From Dasyornis broadbenti (taxonomy: Eukaryota > Chordata > Aves > Passeriformes > Dasyornithidae), in contig VZRN01004245.1 of the NCBI GenBank assembly GCA_013397935.1, forward strand, positions 622,638-686,637: 64,000 nt of DNA, in the 5' to 3' direction. The notes beneath the pieces are model-generated. The model was not told the origin of the DNA. It did not search any database and saw nothing but the letters and a program-made list of their open reading frames with translations. This document shows, in pieces, positions 26,437 through 39,425 of this stretch. Position numbers and translations under genes: made by a program. Position 1 is the stretch's first letter. Each line of letters starts with the position of its first letter.

Positions 26437-29400
26437 GCTGCCACAATGTGTTTGACAGAACAGGGAGCCCTGCTGCTGTAGATATGTTCTATGATATGTT
26501 CTCATCTATTCCAGGCTTTTAACAGCTTTTAATAGCTAAAATGATGTGTACCTTTTCCGTGACTTCCACTTGTGCACCTCTCTCAGACTGCACGAACACA
26601 GTGCTCTCTTAAGAGTCTGCCTGCAGACTTAGAGAGCAAACAAAATTCAGCTCAGTGAAATTGTCACTCCATCCATAACTCATCTCGTTCCCCTGAGCTA
26701 CGGGCAGGGTGTGCAGAGCTCTGTGTGACCCTACATGCCATGTGCATTGTATGAGATAATTTTTTATTTTTTTTTTCGCAGCTGATGAAGAAAAGGAGTG
26801 CAAAGCAAAGCAGACTGTCAGATTCTGTGTTTACTCTGAAAAAATAAAAAATCTTACAGAAAACAAATTATTTGTTGCTTGACATTTTCATGGTCATGAA
26901 ACCAGATTGCTCTGGTTTTTGTTCATAGTCTTGAGGATCTGACCCCAGCTGCCCACTGGAAACAAAAAGCCAAAGAGCATCAGCCATTCCTTTCAGTGGC
27001 TCGGAATTAACATGCTTTTTAAGTGATCATAGTCATTTGAAATGCAGCTTGATCAAAATACTGCTATTAATTTCCAGTCTCCAAACTGAGCCCGAACTCG
27101 TTTGGCATGTCTTTGAAGGAGGCAAACTGGGGGGGGAAAGCCGGTGTTTTCAGAGCTAACAGCAGAAATGGGACTAATTAGTGAAATAATGACAGTAGGT
27201 CTATTGTGGTACTAAAATCTACTTCAGAATTAATATCACAGAACAAGAGCAGAAAAACTAAAAAAAAAAAAAAAAATCTACACATCTCAGGCTAAATATT
27301 TCTGGATACTTGAGTGCATGTGTGTATATATATCTATATATACTTTTTCATTTAAGTGTCCTCTCATCTTCAACATCTTTCACACGTCTCTGTTCTATCT
27401 GATGCTCATCAGAATGAATTCTAAAATGCTGGAACTGTTGGATGCAACAACATTGTACAGAATACTGGCAGTCAATCCTGATATCTTTTCCCAGGGCTTT
27501 ATATTCCAGTTCTCTCTCGTTGTTTCATGCAGTTTGGCTGATGCTAAAAGTAGTGACTGACTATTCGTTGTTCTTAAATTCTCACTTAAACCAACTTTAT
27601 GTACTGGAAATGAAAATATTGAATTCCCAAGTCTAAGGAGATTATTGGAGATACTTAGGTATATTCTTGTGAAGCTGTCAAAAATATAAGCTGCAGAGAT
27701 AGCAATCATGGCACTCAGGTAAGTGAAATATGGCTGAATCAAATACCGTTTTTTTTTTTCTTTTCTGAGCTTGTCATCCTGATAACTCCATGTGTTTTCA
27801 ATGCTGTTGGGACTTTACAACGTATTTCTGTAAAACTTAGGAAATTACAGCCGTTCTCTTTCTGAAACATTTTTGCAGTTCTTTTATGAAAATGGCTGTA
27901 TCATTGCTAATTCATGTTTTCCTTAGTGTCCTCCAATAAACGCATGCATCAAAATTTTGCTGACTGAATATGCTTTCCTAGAATTTTCAGCATTGTGGAA
28001 GGTGTTGATATCTAACTAGAAAATAAAAAGGATTCTGTGTTCGCTTCAGATAGTCCCCAGCTTAAACACATTTTTGTAGCAAAATAAAAAAAAAAAAAAA
28101 AAGGGTCAGACACAAGATGACCTTCAGTGAATGAGGCACAGACAAGGAGACTTGAAGTGATGTATTAGTGCCCGGACAGGGAACTCTGGGGCTCTGGAAC
28201 CAGGGTCTGAGCAATTTCCACAACCACTGACCACTGACTGGGATGGAAGGAGGCCTTGGAGGCCTGGCACTGGGGGCACGGGCCCACGTGTTGGTGGAGT
28301 GCTGGTTTCCATCTCATCACACCTAGCGAAGCCGGGAGGCCCCTGGAGCATCCAAGGTGCTCTCAAAAACGCGAGGGAAAAGTCCTTGTGTCAAACTGCA
28401 GCATGGATTTCACTCTCCCGATTCGCTCTCCTACTCATGCAAAATTTAGTCACTTTAGCTTCGTGCAGTTTGAATTCATTTCCTTCCATCGGTATAAATC
28501 ACGGCAAGGAGATGTTACGCCATACATCTGTGTCTCCGCAGCCTGGGGATGCTGTGGGGCAGCAGCTCTCACAGCATCTGAATGTCTTTGGTTATCCCAA
28601 AGTGTCCTTCAAGGCACCTCCAGGATCTCCTTCAGGTGAACCAGGACTGGGATGAATTGTCAGAGCGAGGAAGAGAGAGGGGGAAAAAAAAGGAAAAATT
28701 GGGATAAATCTGCCAAAGAATAAAGGTCCAGAGTGCTTTGCCACTGAGGAATTGTGAAAGCCTGTAGAGCTCCTCTGCTCTGAAGTGCAATGAAATGGCT
28801 GCTATTTCATTTCTTGCGTTAATTCACACCAGAAGCCACTGCAGCACCTCTTGGAGAGGCACTGAGTTGGCTGGGCTAGTTATCTGAAGACATTTCACAT
28901 TACAAGCACAGGACATAAAAGTATTTCTTGGCAGATTTACTCTTTTATGGATCTGCTGTTCTGAAGTCCAACCCACTAACTTGCAATCCATGGATAAAAC
29001 TTTTGGAATCTCTGTCATTTGGATTAGTCTTTCTTATTACTCATTCCTTTACAATTTTTAATGATCAAGCCCATCTTTTGATCCTACTTCAAGATTCATG
29101 TTCAAAATAATCTTTTATATACTGATAGAATATTTTTATTAACTTCATTTAATACAACTTTCATGACTTATAAAATAATTTATTGTTTGCTACTACAAAT
29201 CTTAGGCGTAGAATTCCCTGGTAGTTCTCAGAAAAATAAATACCTAGAGACATAGATTGTCTAGTGCACAGGGCCTAATTTTCTGATCTTGTAAATTATT
29301 TCCCATTTTCATTTGATAAAGTGCAGGTCTAATTGGGATTTGGGAGGGGAGGGGGAGAGGACGGATGAGTGATTTTCGTGAACTGTGGGCAATTTGGTGG

Positions 29401-31879
29401 CCACAGCTGAGGCTAATTTCCCCAAAGCTGATGTTCTTTGGATTTGAATTCTATATTAGCAAAGCAAATCAGGTTCTGAAATTCTGAACGTTGGAAATGT
29501 TCTCTTTCGCTCTGCTGTCCGGGCTTACATTAAATCTTTTGTCCAGAATAAAGAAGAACTGAAGACAGGCGAACAAATACCAGAGGATACACAGACTTGA
29601 AATACAAGCAGACTAAGGTCTGGAGAGTGCCTGCCTCAGTCTCTTGGAATCAGGTGGGATGAGGGGTCCAGATCAGAGCCTAAGTCTGCTTTGGGTTTGG
29701 GGTTTTTTTAAATCATTACTTGAAGCCATCAACCCTCATTGATCTCAACACGCTTAGGAATTCACCTCAATTTCTCCTGCTACTCTTGGAAGTTGTGGGG
29801 AAATTCTGAACGTGTGAAAAAGATAATCAGTACAGTCTTGTCAATCTGAGTCTTCTTCGACAATAGTGATAACTGTTAGTGATACTGGTCATTTTAATGG
29901 AGCGAGGACTTCATGACTGAGAAATGCAAGCAGAGTTACTCCTGCCAGTGCTTGCACCTGCGGCAACAGGAACAGCGCAGCCAGGACTGGGGAAGGACCA
30001 CGGCACAAAGGGGACACCTGTCATTATATGCCTTGAGGTTTTAATTGCTTGCATCCACTTTCTGATGAAACAAAAATGTTCCTCATGAAATTAATAGAGT
30101 TGGACCGAGATGACTTTGCTCTGAAACGTTTAAAAGAAATACCTGTGTCCTGAGCACTGTAGTGTGGATCTAAAAGGAAATGTATTGCTTTCTCTCGTTA
30201 TCTACAAAAATCAGCTCTCAAGAGAGTCAGCCATTGTGTGATTTTAAACCAAACCTCATAGATTTACTTTGTCAACTTTAGCCTAAATGTTGCTCAGCTT
30301 ACTCTGGCTTTCCCAGGAGCTAGGAGCTAAAATTCCACCTGTCCTGCCCCCGAAAGTGGTCCATTCAGCCATGCACTGAATTTAGAGAAGGCAGCACACA
30401 GCCCCATCCAGCAAGGTGCTGGAAGATGCAAAGCTCTCAGGTCTTCTTTATGTCCCCATTCAGGGCCCTTGTTCCTGTAGCCACCAGATATTTGTCATAA
30501 ATTAGGATAGCAATTACATTCATGTGCTCTTCGTATCTCAGAAAATAGATTGGTTTCAATACATTCATTATTCTATATATGCTGTACTAGAACATAACAA
30601 TTCTCTGCTATACTTCCAGAGTATTTGCTCACCAGACATTGAGCTGCAGAGGTTACTGAAAACATTGTTGAAACATAAATCAGACATGAGCAGAGAGATT
30701 TTTTACGGCCTTGGGACAAAAAAGTTTAGAGGAAAAAATAATATTTTCATAGGTGTGGCCCTTTGGTGTTCTCTGCACTTCAGGATGAAAGAGTCGGACT
30801 CTGTTCTTGGGTTTAGTTTCTCATTCCATAAGTTTTTCAGATGAATATGTGCAATCTCCCCCTCTGGATCAGATAAATAAAATAAGGATAAAGAAAAAGA
30901 AGATTTGGATTAAAGACACAAAAGGACTTGGATGGTTTTGGTCTAAACCAATTACCTCGTTACAAAGTAGTGATTTCTGTGCGTGTTCCTTGTGCAGTGA
31001 ATTATTTGATGGAAACATGACTGAAAGGCATCAAAGACCGTTTTGGCAATCCCTTATCTGTTGCCTATCAGTGCACATTACACCTTAATGTGGCTTCAGA
31101 TAAAAGCTGCAATACCCTCTCAGGTGAGTGGAGAAGGGAAATGAATGCATGTATTCCCTTAGATCACGTTGCAGGGCATATCCATTAAATCCATCCAGGC
31201 AGTTTTCAGAAGGCTTGATGACTCCGTGGTTACATCTCCAGTTACTCACTGATGGCCGCGGTCAGATCAATCCATTTTAATACTTTTGTACTGTTGCACA
31301 GGAAAGTTTCGCTTTTCCTAAGTCAAGTTTCAGCTAAGCCTCGTCAATAAAGAGCGTGGAATATAAAATGCCGAGTCTCGTGGTGGGGAGGTAAAGCTTC
31401 CTTTAAAATTTTTAAAAGCGGATAGGTGAATACCTACCTGCTGATCTCTGAGTGTATTTACACTACCATATCTATATGTATAAAAAATTAGAAATTCCAG
31501 GGTAGCTCAGAATGGTCTGCCTGGATCAGGAAATGCATTACTTTCACACTTCCATTCGCCCAGCTGGAATTATTCTCGTTTTGCAAGTGCATTTATAAAG
31601 CTTTCCAAATGCAGTGGCTCCGTAGCATAAAAGATGTTTCATTAACGGAACAGTAAAGATTAACAAAGAAATATCATTAGCGTGGCTGTACAAGTTAATG
31701 ATTTTAGAAGCTTTGCTGGCTGGGAGTTGAGAGCTCGGAGCTGAGCTCTGAGGTTTCCTCTCCACACACGTCAGCCCCCAGGAGCAGAGACTTGCAGCAT
31801 TTATTTTCAGCTCCTGCGTGGTGGTGAAGTGGAGTGCCGAGTTCTGCAGGTCCTCCTGTGATAGCAGGAGCTAATGAAG

Positions 31880-32140
31880 CTGCTCTGTTTTAAAGAGCTT
31901 CTTAATCTATGTTAATACAGTGAAGATTATTATAGAAGCAATAATAATCATGGAGAAATTGATAATGACTAGAAATCAATGTCTAGCTTGTTAATTATAA
32001 AGCTTTTACTATAAAAAGAAATCATTTAGCAACTCCAATTAACCAGTTATGAAGAATTTTTATTAGAAACTCCATTTAATGGGTCTTGTGGTCTTTAATA
32101 TACTGGCTGAATCATTGCTATTTTTACTCTAAATCCCTGC
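31880..32140. other. AT-rich candidate conserved non-coding element
   Basis: It has many ATTA/TAAT homeodomain-type cores (TTAATTATAA near 31990, CCAATTAACC near 32036) and low simple-repeat content. It has no frame and no transposon signature. The call rests on appearance only. Confidence 0.25.
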
Positions 32141-32329
32141 TCTATTTCGATGATCGGGATTGCAAAACCGGGTGAAGATTAAGACTTCCATGTTTTTGTC
32201 TTAACAGAACAAAATAGCCTTGTTTTCACGTGCAGCCATTCACATGGGGTGCACCCTTTTCTGCTCGGGGAGGGTGAATCCGCAGAGCTCACACGCGACA
32301 GGCGAGATTTTCCTTCCTGGGCACGGAGA

Positions 32330-32705
32330 GTCCCGTGCCACTGGAGCTGAGAGAGTTGGGGCTGCCCAGCCTGGAGAGGAGAAGGCTTTGGGGAGAACTT
32401 AGAGCCCCTTCCAGCCCCTAAAGAGGCTCCAAGAGAGCAGGAGAGGGACTTTTTAGGGCAAGGGAGAATGGCTTCGAAACCGAAAGAAGGGAGGTTTCGT
32501 TTAGATAGCAGGAGGAAATTCTTTACTGCGAGGGTGGCGAGGCTGTGGCACAAGTTCCCCAGAGAAGCCGTGGATGCCCCATCCCTGGCAGTGTCCAAGG
32601 CCAGGCTGGATTTGAGCAACCTGGGATAGTGGAAGGTGTCCAAGCCCATGGCAAGGGGGTCAGAATTATGTGATTTTTAACCTTTCAACCCAAACAATTT
32701 GGTGA
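32330..32705 (+). mobile_element. CR1 LINE 3' end, + orientation (about 0.38 kb)
   Basis: The order GGGGCTGCCCAGCCTGGAGA, GAGGGACTTTTTAGGGCAAG, GGAAATTCTTTACTGCGAGG, TGGATGCCCCATCCCTGGCA, GTCCAAGGCCAGGCTGGATT, GATAGTGGAAGGTGTCC matches avian CR1. A small deletion is seen after GGCTGGATT, and the terminal repeat is worn. Confidence 0.93.
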
Positions 32706-33938
32706 AGACTCGATAGCAGAGGTTCGAGGGGCAGCCAAGGTCTCAAGCCTTCCTGCAAATAACTCAAATAAAGGCAATGGAGGCCATTGCAGGACTGGTT
32801 TATGTAAAGGTATTTGAAAAAATCTCTGAGATTATGTTTCCCTCCTTTTTTTGGTAAAGGCTGCTGTTCCAAATGTCTCAGTTCCAAACAGGGCCGAGTG
32901 CCCAAAAGCTGATCTAATTTTTCCACCTATGCTCTTTGCTCTAATAAAATATATTATCTGTCTTCAAGATTTCTCTTCGGTAAAATACGACTGGTTCTGC
33001 TATAAACACAAAACTCCGATCAGCTTTACTTCGTTTCTGTAATTGCACATACTGTTTTAATTGCATCTAAGTTCCTTTTCCAACCTTCTTTGAGTTTGTT
33101 TATTATTTTTTTTTATCCTGGAAAACCTCTGTTTTGACACGGCCACTATATTAAAAAATGATGATGAAACACAGAACTGTCGCTTTTGTTTTGGGTCTCC
33201 AGGTTTATAAAAATATCCAAGCTAACAAAACTGGACTGGTAGAAGCCTTGTTGTGTTGAAAATGTCTAAATGGGTGGCAAGGAAACTCTCCCGCTCTGGC
33301 ACTGCTTGAGTTTCAGTTTGAAACTTTGAATTATTACCGTGCTTTCTCCCCCAGCCACACATCTTGGGATGTTGGGGGCCGGATCCAAGCTTGCCTTAAG
33401 TTTTAACTGGTTCCAGAAAAATCTGTGATGAGTTTATGGGGCCTGGAGCTACTCTTGGAACGAGCGACACGCAAGGCTTGGCAGCCCGGCGTCTCCAGCA
33501 AACAGCAGCGGTTTTGAACAGGGGCTCAGCGTTTGCACCATAAACATCGCAGAATTGGGCACCATCCTTGGCAGACAGAACGCTCGCAAAGCGCTCAGGC
33601 TGAATTAGAGCTGCACAGGTTTAGACTTCAAAGGCTTCACTTGAACTTCTGGCTGCATTTCCTTCCCGGTGGCAACAGAGGAAGCTTCAATTCTCCTCCT
33701 GCAGATTTGCCATGGAGTACAACCTGTTTTGTGCTCCAGCTGAAACTATTCGTGCACCATTGTTGTCTCCTTGACTAAAGATTCCATGTGACTGCACGTC
33801 TTTGGGGTTTCGCTTGGCTTTGCACTTCCCCATCTAACTGCAAGGTTTAGAAATACCCTGGCTATGCTTATATTAAATGCTGGGTTTCTATTGTGTCCCT
33901 CCCAGGAATAAAAGTTCCAGTGTAAAACTGGAAAAAAC

Positions 33939-33987
33939 GTGTATTTTACACTCTGACTTTCCATAAAAGTCAGAGTGTAAAAGACAC
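33939..33987. repeat. Near-perfect hairpin, 17-bp stem plus 4-bp extension
   Basis: TTTTACACTCTGACTTT (33944-33960) is exactly complementary to AAAGTCAGAGTGTAAAA (33966-33982), with loop CCATA. Outside one A/G mismatch the stem resumes with GTGT (33939-33942) against ACAC (33984-33987). No transposon borders are seen. Confidence 0.95.
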
Positions 33988-34654
33988 ATTGCAGCACCTG
34001 CAAATAAAGACAGCGTGCAACTCTGAGCAATGCTCTATTCAGCAAAGCCTGTCTATTTCATCTAAAATATCCAGGTACTTTATGACTCATTAACTTTTAA
34101 TTTTATCTTCTGGAACTCCCAGTCAGTTTTATTTTTCCAGGGGGCTCATGTGAGGTATTGGTGTAAGTATCAAAATAAAGTAAATCTGGTTTGGAGCAGA
34201 GTAGGAGAACATCAGCCGGGAAAGATCAGCAGACCCTAATGGGACTAAAGGGACCATCCTTTGAAAGGGGAGGAGTAGTCTGAGACCCAGCTCCTCTTCA
34301 GGGTGTAGGAATCTGCAGAAGTTAGGGCCATCAGTCCTCAAGATATGGCAGGGCTTTGTAAACTGGGCATTTTGAAAAACTCCCCTTTTTTTTTTTTTTA
34401 TTTTTTTAACTCTAAACAATTTTCCCCACTACTGCATTATTTTTTTGTCTGAAAAAAATTACAAAACCCCAAATACCCACCTTTTAGATTTTGGAGGACT
34501 GCTTTGCCATTGTGTATGGGTATGTGGATGCACTGAGGAATTTTCTGGTGTATTTAACACTGATATAACCCTCTCTGTGGATATCCCAATTCTGTCTCCA
34601 CCTGGAATCTCACCTGCCAATAAAACTCCTAGACAAGAACGAAGTCTGTAACGT

Positions 34655-34765
34655 GCCCCAGTTACCCATCTATGAAATGAAAATGATGGCACCTCCATCC
34701 CTAATGACAGAAATGTCATTAGGATTAAATGCATTATAGACTGTGAGGCGCTCAGGTACTGTAAC
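34655..34765 (+). mobile_element. MIR-like SINE fragment (core to 3' part), + orientation
   Basis: CCCCAGTTACCCATCTATGA and AATGAAAATGATGGCACCTC, followed later by TTAGGATTAAATGCATTATA and GAGGCGCTCAGGTACTG, track the MIR consensus order (cag-tttccccatctgtaaaatg, then gtgaggattaaat, then gcgctcag). Confidence 0.68.
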
Positions 34766-36291
34766 GTAGTCCTGGAAGTACGATAAGGGACGGAGAAGGA
34801 AAGATGTGTGCCTCGGTAAATCACAGCCCCAGCACGGCGCGCCAAACTCACAGGGTGCAACCAGCTGGGCTCAGACTGAGCCTTGGTTGTTACTGGCCCA
34901 GTTTGTGACACTTCTCATCAGACTTTTTCCAGCTTTGAATCCTTCTCCAGAGTTTGGAGAGTGGGGTAGAAGGAAAGCTGGGATTGGCTTCCGCTTGTAT
35001 CCGATGTTTTGATTTTGATTCTTAAAGAGGGTGAGGGAAAGAGTAGAAGAATTCCTGATTCCTGTGTGGGCTGGATGAACTTTAAGGAAGTGTGAAAAGC
35101 AGAGGGATGTTCTAAGGACGAATGTTAGTGACTGAAAGGTTTCCCGGCCCTTTGGATGCTGCAGTTTGCCACAGGAACTCCAGCAATTCAAGATGCATGA
35201 ATTCAGAAGAGATACACAGAGACCACAGAGATAACAGTGTGTACCCCTGGGGGCCTGGGCTGAGCAAGCCTCTAACAAACACATCCACAAGATAGGGAAT
35301 GCTGCCACTCTGATAGCAGCAACATTGAAATGAAGGGGAAAGATTTCCTCTTCTGATGAGATGAGACAACAGCTCAGGGTCTCGGGGTCTGAGGGGACAG
35401 ACAAAGAATGGAGAGAAGGTTGGAAGGCAGAAGAAATTTGACTTCAGAATAGACAGAGGGGGTCTGATGATTGACCTCTCTACAGTTCAGCAAAAGAGAA
35501 AGAGTGTTTGCTGCTATATGCAAATCCCCCGTTACGACACACAACTCATTTACCCCTAATTTTCTGCCCCTTCACAGACCTCACTTGGTAACTCAAGAAG
35601 CCCTGAGTGGTGGGTGCCACACAACTGGGACTTTGAGAGGCAGATGAGAAAGCAGTGCCACATAAACGTTAATGTAGCCTATTCTTCTCCACCGGTGTCA
35701 CTTCATGAGACTTCATCTGGATTTGGAAACGCCCCTTGTTTTAAAGGCTTTGGAGCGGCTAAGGATTTGCTGGTTGAATTGGGTTTGAAATATTTTTAAA
35801 CTAATGAACAACGATTACTACGGAAAGGAGAAATCTGTGAGACACTGACAAAAACGGGAGAATGTAAATAAATGGTCCATTTTTGCACCACAGAATGGTC
35901 TTAGTAGAGCAAAAGATACAAAAGTTGTACACTGACACTGCAGAGGAGGCCTAAACCTTTACAATCTTCTCGTCTGTCCTTAATTCCTTCTTATTTTCTT
36001 ATTTTCTTTAGCTGCCTATCCTTATTTCGATAACTTCACATCTAGATCTGATCTGTGTAAATAAAATTTCTGCCTCTGCTATTACTCCCCTTTTTATTGT
36101 TTGTATCAAAAGGGAAAGTCTGCTTAAGTGCTCTGCAATTGTGGCTCTCACCCCCTGCTGGGGAAGCTGATTGCTGGGGCTCAGAGCTCCCGCCCGTCTC
36201 CAGCTCTGAGGATAATCCTTTCAAGAGGAGGCTTGAAGAGGCAGGCTTGCTTCTAAAGCGTTTTTGTAAGGGAGGGATGGGCAGAGAACTT

Positions 36292-36337
36292 CAAGTCACA
36301 AACAATTTCAAGTCACAAACAATTTCAAGTCACAAAC
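36292..36337 (+). repeat. 17-bp tandem repeat, 2.7 copies
   Basis: The unit CAAGTCACAAACAATTT occurs twice without error and a third time as its first 12 bases. The lack of divergence suggests a recent slippage expansion. Confidence 0.95.
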
Positions 36338-36435
36338 GAAGGCACCTGCTTGTTGTGAGCAGCAGAGGGGTTTGGTGATGCTCTCTGTCTCCCTGCAGCA
36401 GCGGTGTAAACCCGGCAACAGCCCTTCTATTTGAT

Positions 36436-36545
36436 CCCAGAATCACGGAATGGTTTGGAAGGGGCTTTTAAAATCACCGAGTTCCAACTCCCCTGCCATG
36501 GGCGTCTCTCACTAGACCGGGCTGCTCCAAGCAGATTTGGGCCTT
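36436..36545 (-). mobile_element. CR1 LINE 3' terminus, minus orientation
   Basis: CCAGAATCACGGAATGGTTT, AGTTCCAACTCCCCTGCCAT, GGGCGTCTCTCACTAGACCG and GGGCTGCTCCAAGCAGATTT are the reverse complement of the last 100 or so bases of avian CR1. Confidence 0.85.
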
Positions 36546-36880
36546 AAAGTTTTCCCCAGACGGGAAATTCAAGCAGAAAGATTCGATTTGAATAATTGCA
36601 CCCCTTCTGGAACTTTGGGAAGACTTTGGGAGTGTGCAGTGAGAGCCCACCAAGGCTCTTTAGCACGAGCGGCCGGAGCATGTGCCCTCTCTGAGTGTCC
36701 CTAGGCTTGTGTGGAAATGGGAACTGACACTTCAAGTGTTCTCTGCGCGTCAGGAGCGGTTTCATTTCATTACGTTGTGAAAAGATTTCAGGAGTTACAT
36801 CAATACCCTGGAGTTAAAATGTGTTTTTCTGTGCATACTTTAAATGCAAGGTGGGAGAGCAAGTTCAGAAAGACGTTCAC

Positions 36881-36906
36881 TTGTGTGTGCGTGTGTGTGT
36901 GTGTGC
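36881..36906 (+). repeat. (TG)n microsatellite
   Basis: Alternating TG with one C substitution, flanked by unique sequence. Confidence 0.85.
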
Positions 36907-39364
36907 TTGTTTGGGTGCCTGGGCACTTCTGTGTGCTGGAAACAGAAATACAGTAAAACACAAGGTGTTTTAGCCTCTGTTTAGTTGTGATGCAGTAGTG
37001 TTAAGCTTCCTTTACAGGCTGTGGTTTTGAGTGTACTGAAAAATGAACGTTTATCCCGAAAAAACATGCTTTCTGCAGCTCTAAATTAGAAAACCAGGCA
37101 GATTAACTGAGGAGACATGCACAGCCCTGCCGAGGCTCCCCAACAGCATCACCAAAGTCTTCCCCTGGGCAGAGTGTGACACCATTAGGCCTTTCACTGG
37201 TGATTTTTACCACACCTTGCTTCTCCAAAAGTCCAGGATGCGATTTTGGTGGTGTTTGTGGGGGTATCCCAGCACACAGTGAGGTGTGAGAGGCAAATCA
37301 GCCCCCTGGACTCGTGAGTTGCTTATTTCTGTTCAGAATTCACCACAGTGAAACAATTCAAAGTAGTGGTGAGCATCTGCATGCATGAAAAGTGTTAGGT
37401 AAGATGTCTCAGTGGGCACCAGATACTCAGTGTGTACCAGATATATTAACTATTTTATTTATGTCACAGAGTAATTGGAAATGTCATTGACGTGATGTAT
37501 GCAATGTGGGCAGTCAGGACATCTGGGGAATAACATCTTTTTTTTAAAGATGTGCATTTTTTCAGTTAATCAAGTGACAAGATGCGGATATACCTCATTT
37601 TTATTAACTCCTCTTCTATTTAATTCTTTTTTTTTTTTTTTTTTTTTCCCTGTTACAATGCAGGACAGCTTCAATATCCTTATGCCTTATATGCAGGCAA
37701 ATGTGCATACAGCAGAGCCAGGATATAAAAGTGATCGATTTTTAAGCACTTATATTTAAGAAGAACGAAGGATATCCTCATCAGCTTTACCAATGGCGTC
37801 CCCTCTCTCCAAATGAAAAACAGAGATTAAGAGGTTTTCAGAGCAGGCTGCGAGTATTGCACACACAGCTCTGGGAGGTGATTTCTCCTGTAAGTTCAGG
37901 GATTCTTTTGGGTGCTGATCTTGATTTCACTTTTAAAGTTTGTAAAGCGAGTCTCGTGGGCTGCCCAGTGCTTTTGTGTGCTCAGGGTGAACCAGGGCAA
38001 ATATTTGTGTGCTGTTGGCTTTTTTGCCTCTACGCTTTGGCCCAAAGTTTCACTGAATAGGGAATGTCTGGGTCCTTTTAGTTGCTGTTTCTGAAGGACT
38101 TGGGGATCTGGTTTTGGGGTTTTGAAAACAAGAGTCCCAAAGATGCTTTTGTGAAGTGAATTGTGTTTTGTTGATTTTAAGTCATCAACTGTGTGTATGC
38201 ATGTGAATTGTGTAGAATAACCATGCTTTTTCTTTACAATGAGGAAGGGCAGAACTCAAAATTGTTATTAAAAATGCAGTAAGTCAATAAAAAGACCGAA
38301 AGACGAAACACTAGGGAGTATAAATATACAAAAGATATTTACCCAAATATTTGCATTAGTGTTCTAAGAACCTGATAGCTCCCATGAACTGCGCAAAGAA
38401 CACAAACGGTACAAGCAGCACATTCCAACCTCCAAACGCCTTTCATGTCAATATGAGAGATACCATCAGGCACTTTGAAAGCACCAACCTATTTATAAAG
38501 ATACCATCAAAAAACCTGCCTGATGCCGCTGACTTATGAATCAATTATCTGGACTCCACCAATGATATATCTGCTCTGAATTTCAGAGCCGTATGTTTAG
38601 AGCAGCACTGTACACAGGTAGGCCATTCAGCATCCCAACAGGCTTCTTATCTCCGTGTATAGGCCTGTCAGAAAGAGAGAGAAAAATATCCTAAGTGTAG
38701 GACCTGTTTCCCAGAAACACTTTGTTAAAGCGGGGAGAAAAAAACAATTGTGGTATCAAGTTACACATAACTGGAGGCAGGGAAAAAAAAAAGATTGATC
38801 AGTAGTGCGTATGGGGTTGCTGCTGACAGCAGGCAATAAATTTAATTTATTCAAAAACTACTGAAGATGGTCAGTCAGATTTGTGTTTAAAAACAAGTTG
38901 GTCTGAAGTGGTTGAATGGCAACAGAGAGACAAGGTTTTCAGCACAGAATTTAAGCTGCTGTGGGAGAGTATAAACAATCCAGCTCGGACACTGAAGTGA
39001 ATAATCCTGCAGGTATTTTTCTGGGCAAGAGGGCCCAATGGAGAATTCCACAACCATCTCAACTGATGCATCTTGGCTCTTCACAGTTCAGGCACCTTCA
39101 TTTCCTTGATCCCAAGCTCTCCTTCCATTTCTAGACACACCTGTAAATTCAGTGCCTTCATATCACTGGGCTCACGTTCTGTGAGACATCTGCTGCTGCT
39201 GTGGTGAAGTTGTATCGAAACGCAAGAGAAAGGGTGTTTGTCCGACTCTGCAAGTGCAGGACCTGGCATCACTGGTTACGCCTTGCCCTGTCCTCACAGC
39301 CAGAAAGGATCACCAAAAGAGCTGAGCACCCGGCCCTGGGCTGCCAGAAAGAGAACAGGCAGCT

Positions 39365-39425
39365 GAGATTGAGAGCACGAAGTGGCACAGGAGGCTGAAG
39401 TGACTCATCCAAGGTCACTCTCTCT
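39365..39425 (-). mobile_element. Possible MIR core fragment, minus orientation
   Basis: GAAGTGACTCATCCAAGGTC matches the reverse complement of the MIR core GACCTTGGGCAAGTCACTT with a few changes. The preceding GAAGTGGCACAGGAGGCTG fits the expected neighbour only loosely. Confidence 0.4.

Larger units (their letters stand above)
25631..32329. other. Intergenic, no gene recognised
   Basis: Unique AT-rich sequence with an assembly gap at 26384-26436, A runs near 27259-27276 and 28085-28102, and a short TA-rich microsatellite at about 27323-27344. The frame at 27395-27742 (115 codons, minus) has no recognisable domain. Confidence 0.5.
32706..36434. other. Intergenic, no gene recognised
   Basis: Unique sequence with a T-rich tract at 34385-34407, a hairpin at 33939-33987, a MIR-like relic at 34655-34765 and a 17-bp tandem repeat at 36292-36337. 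Frames up to 177 codons (34871-35404, minus) show no recognisable domain. Confidence 0.5.

Noticed and set aside
34871..35404. A 177-codon minus frame
   Set aside because: Composition is not protein-like, no motif was recognised, and overlapping frames on the same strand are equally open. Chance is likely in a 64-kb window.
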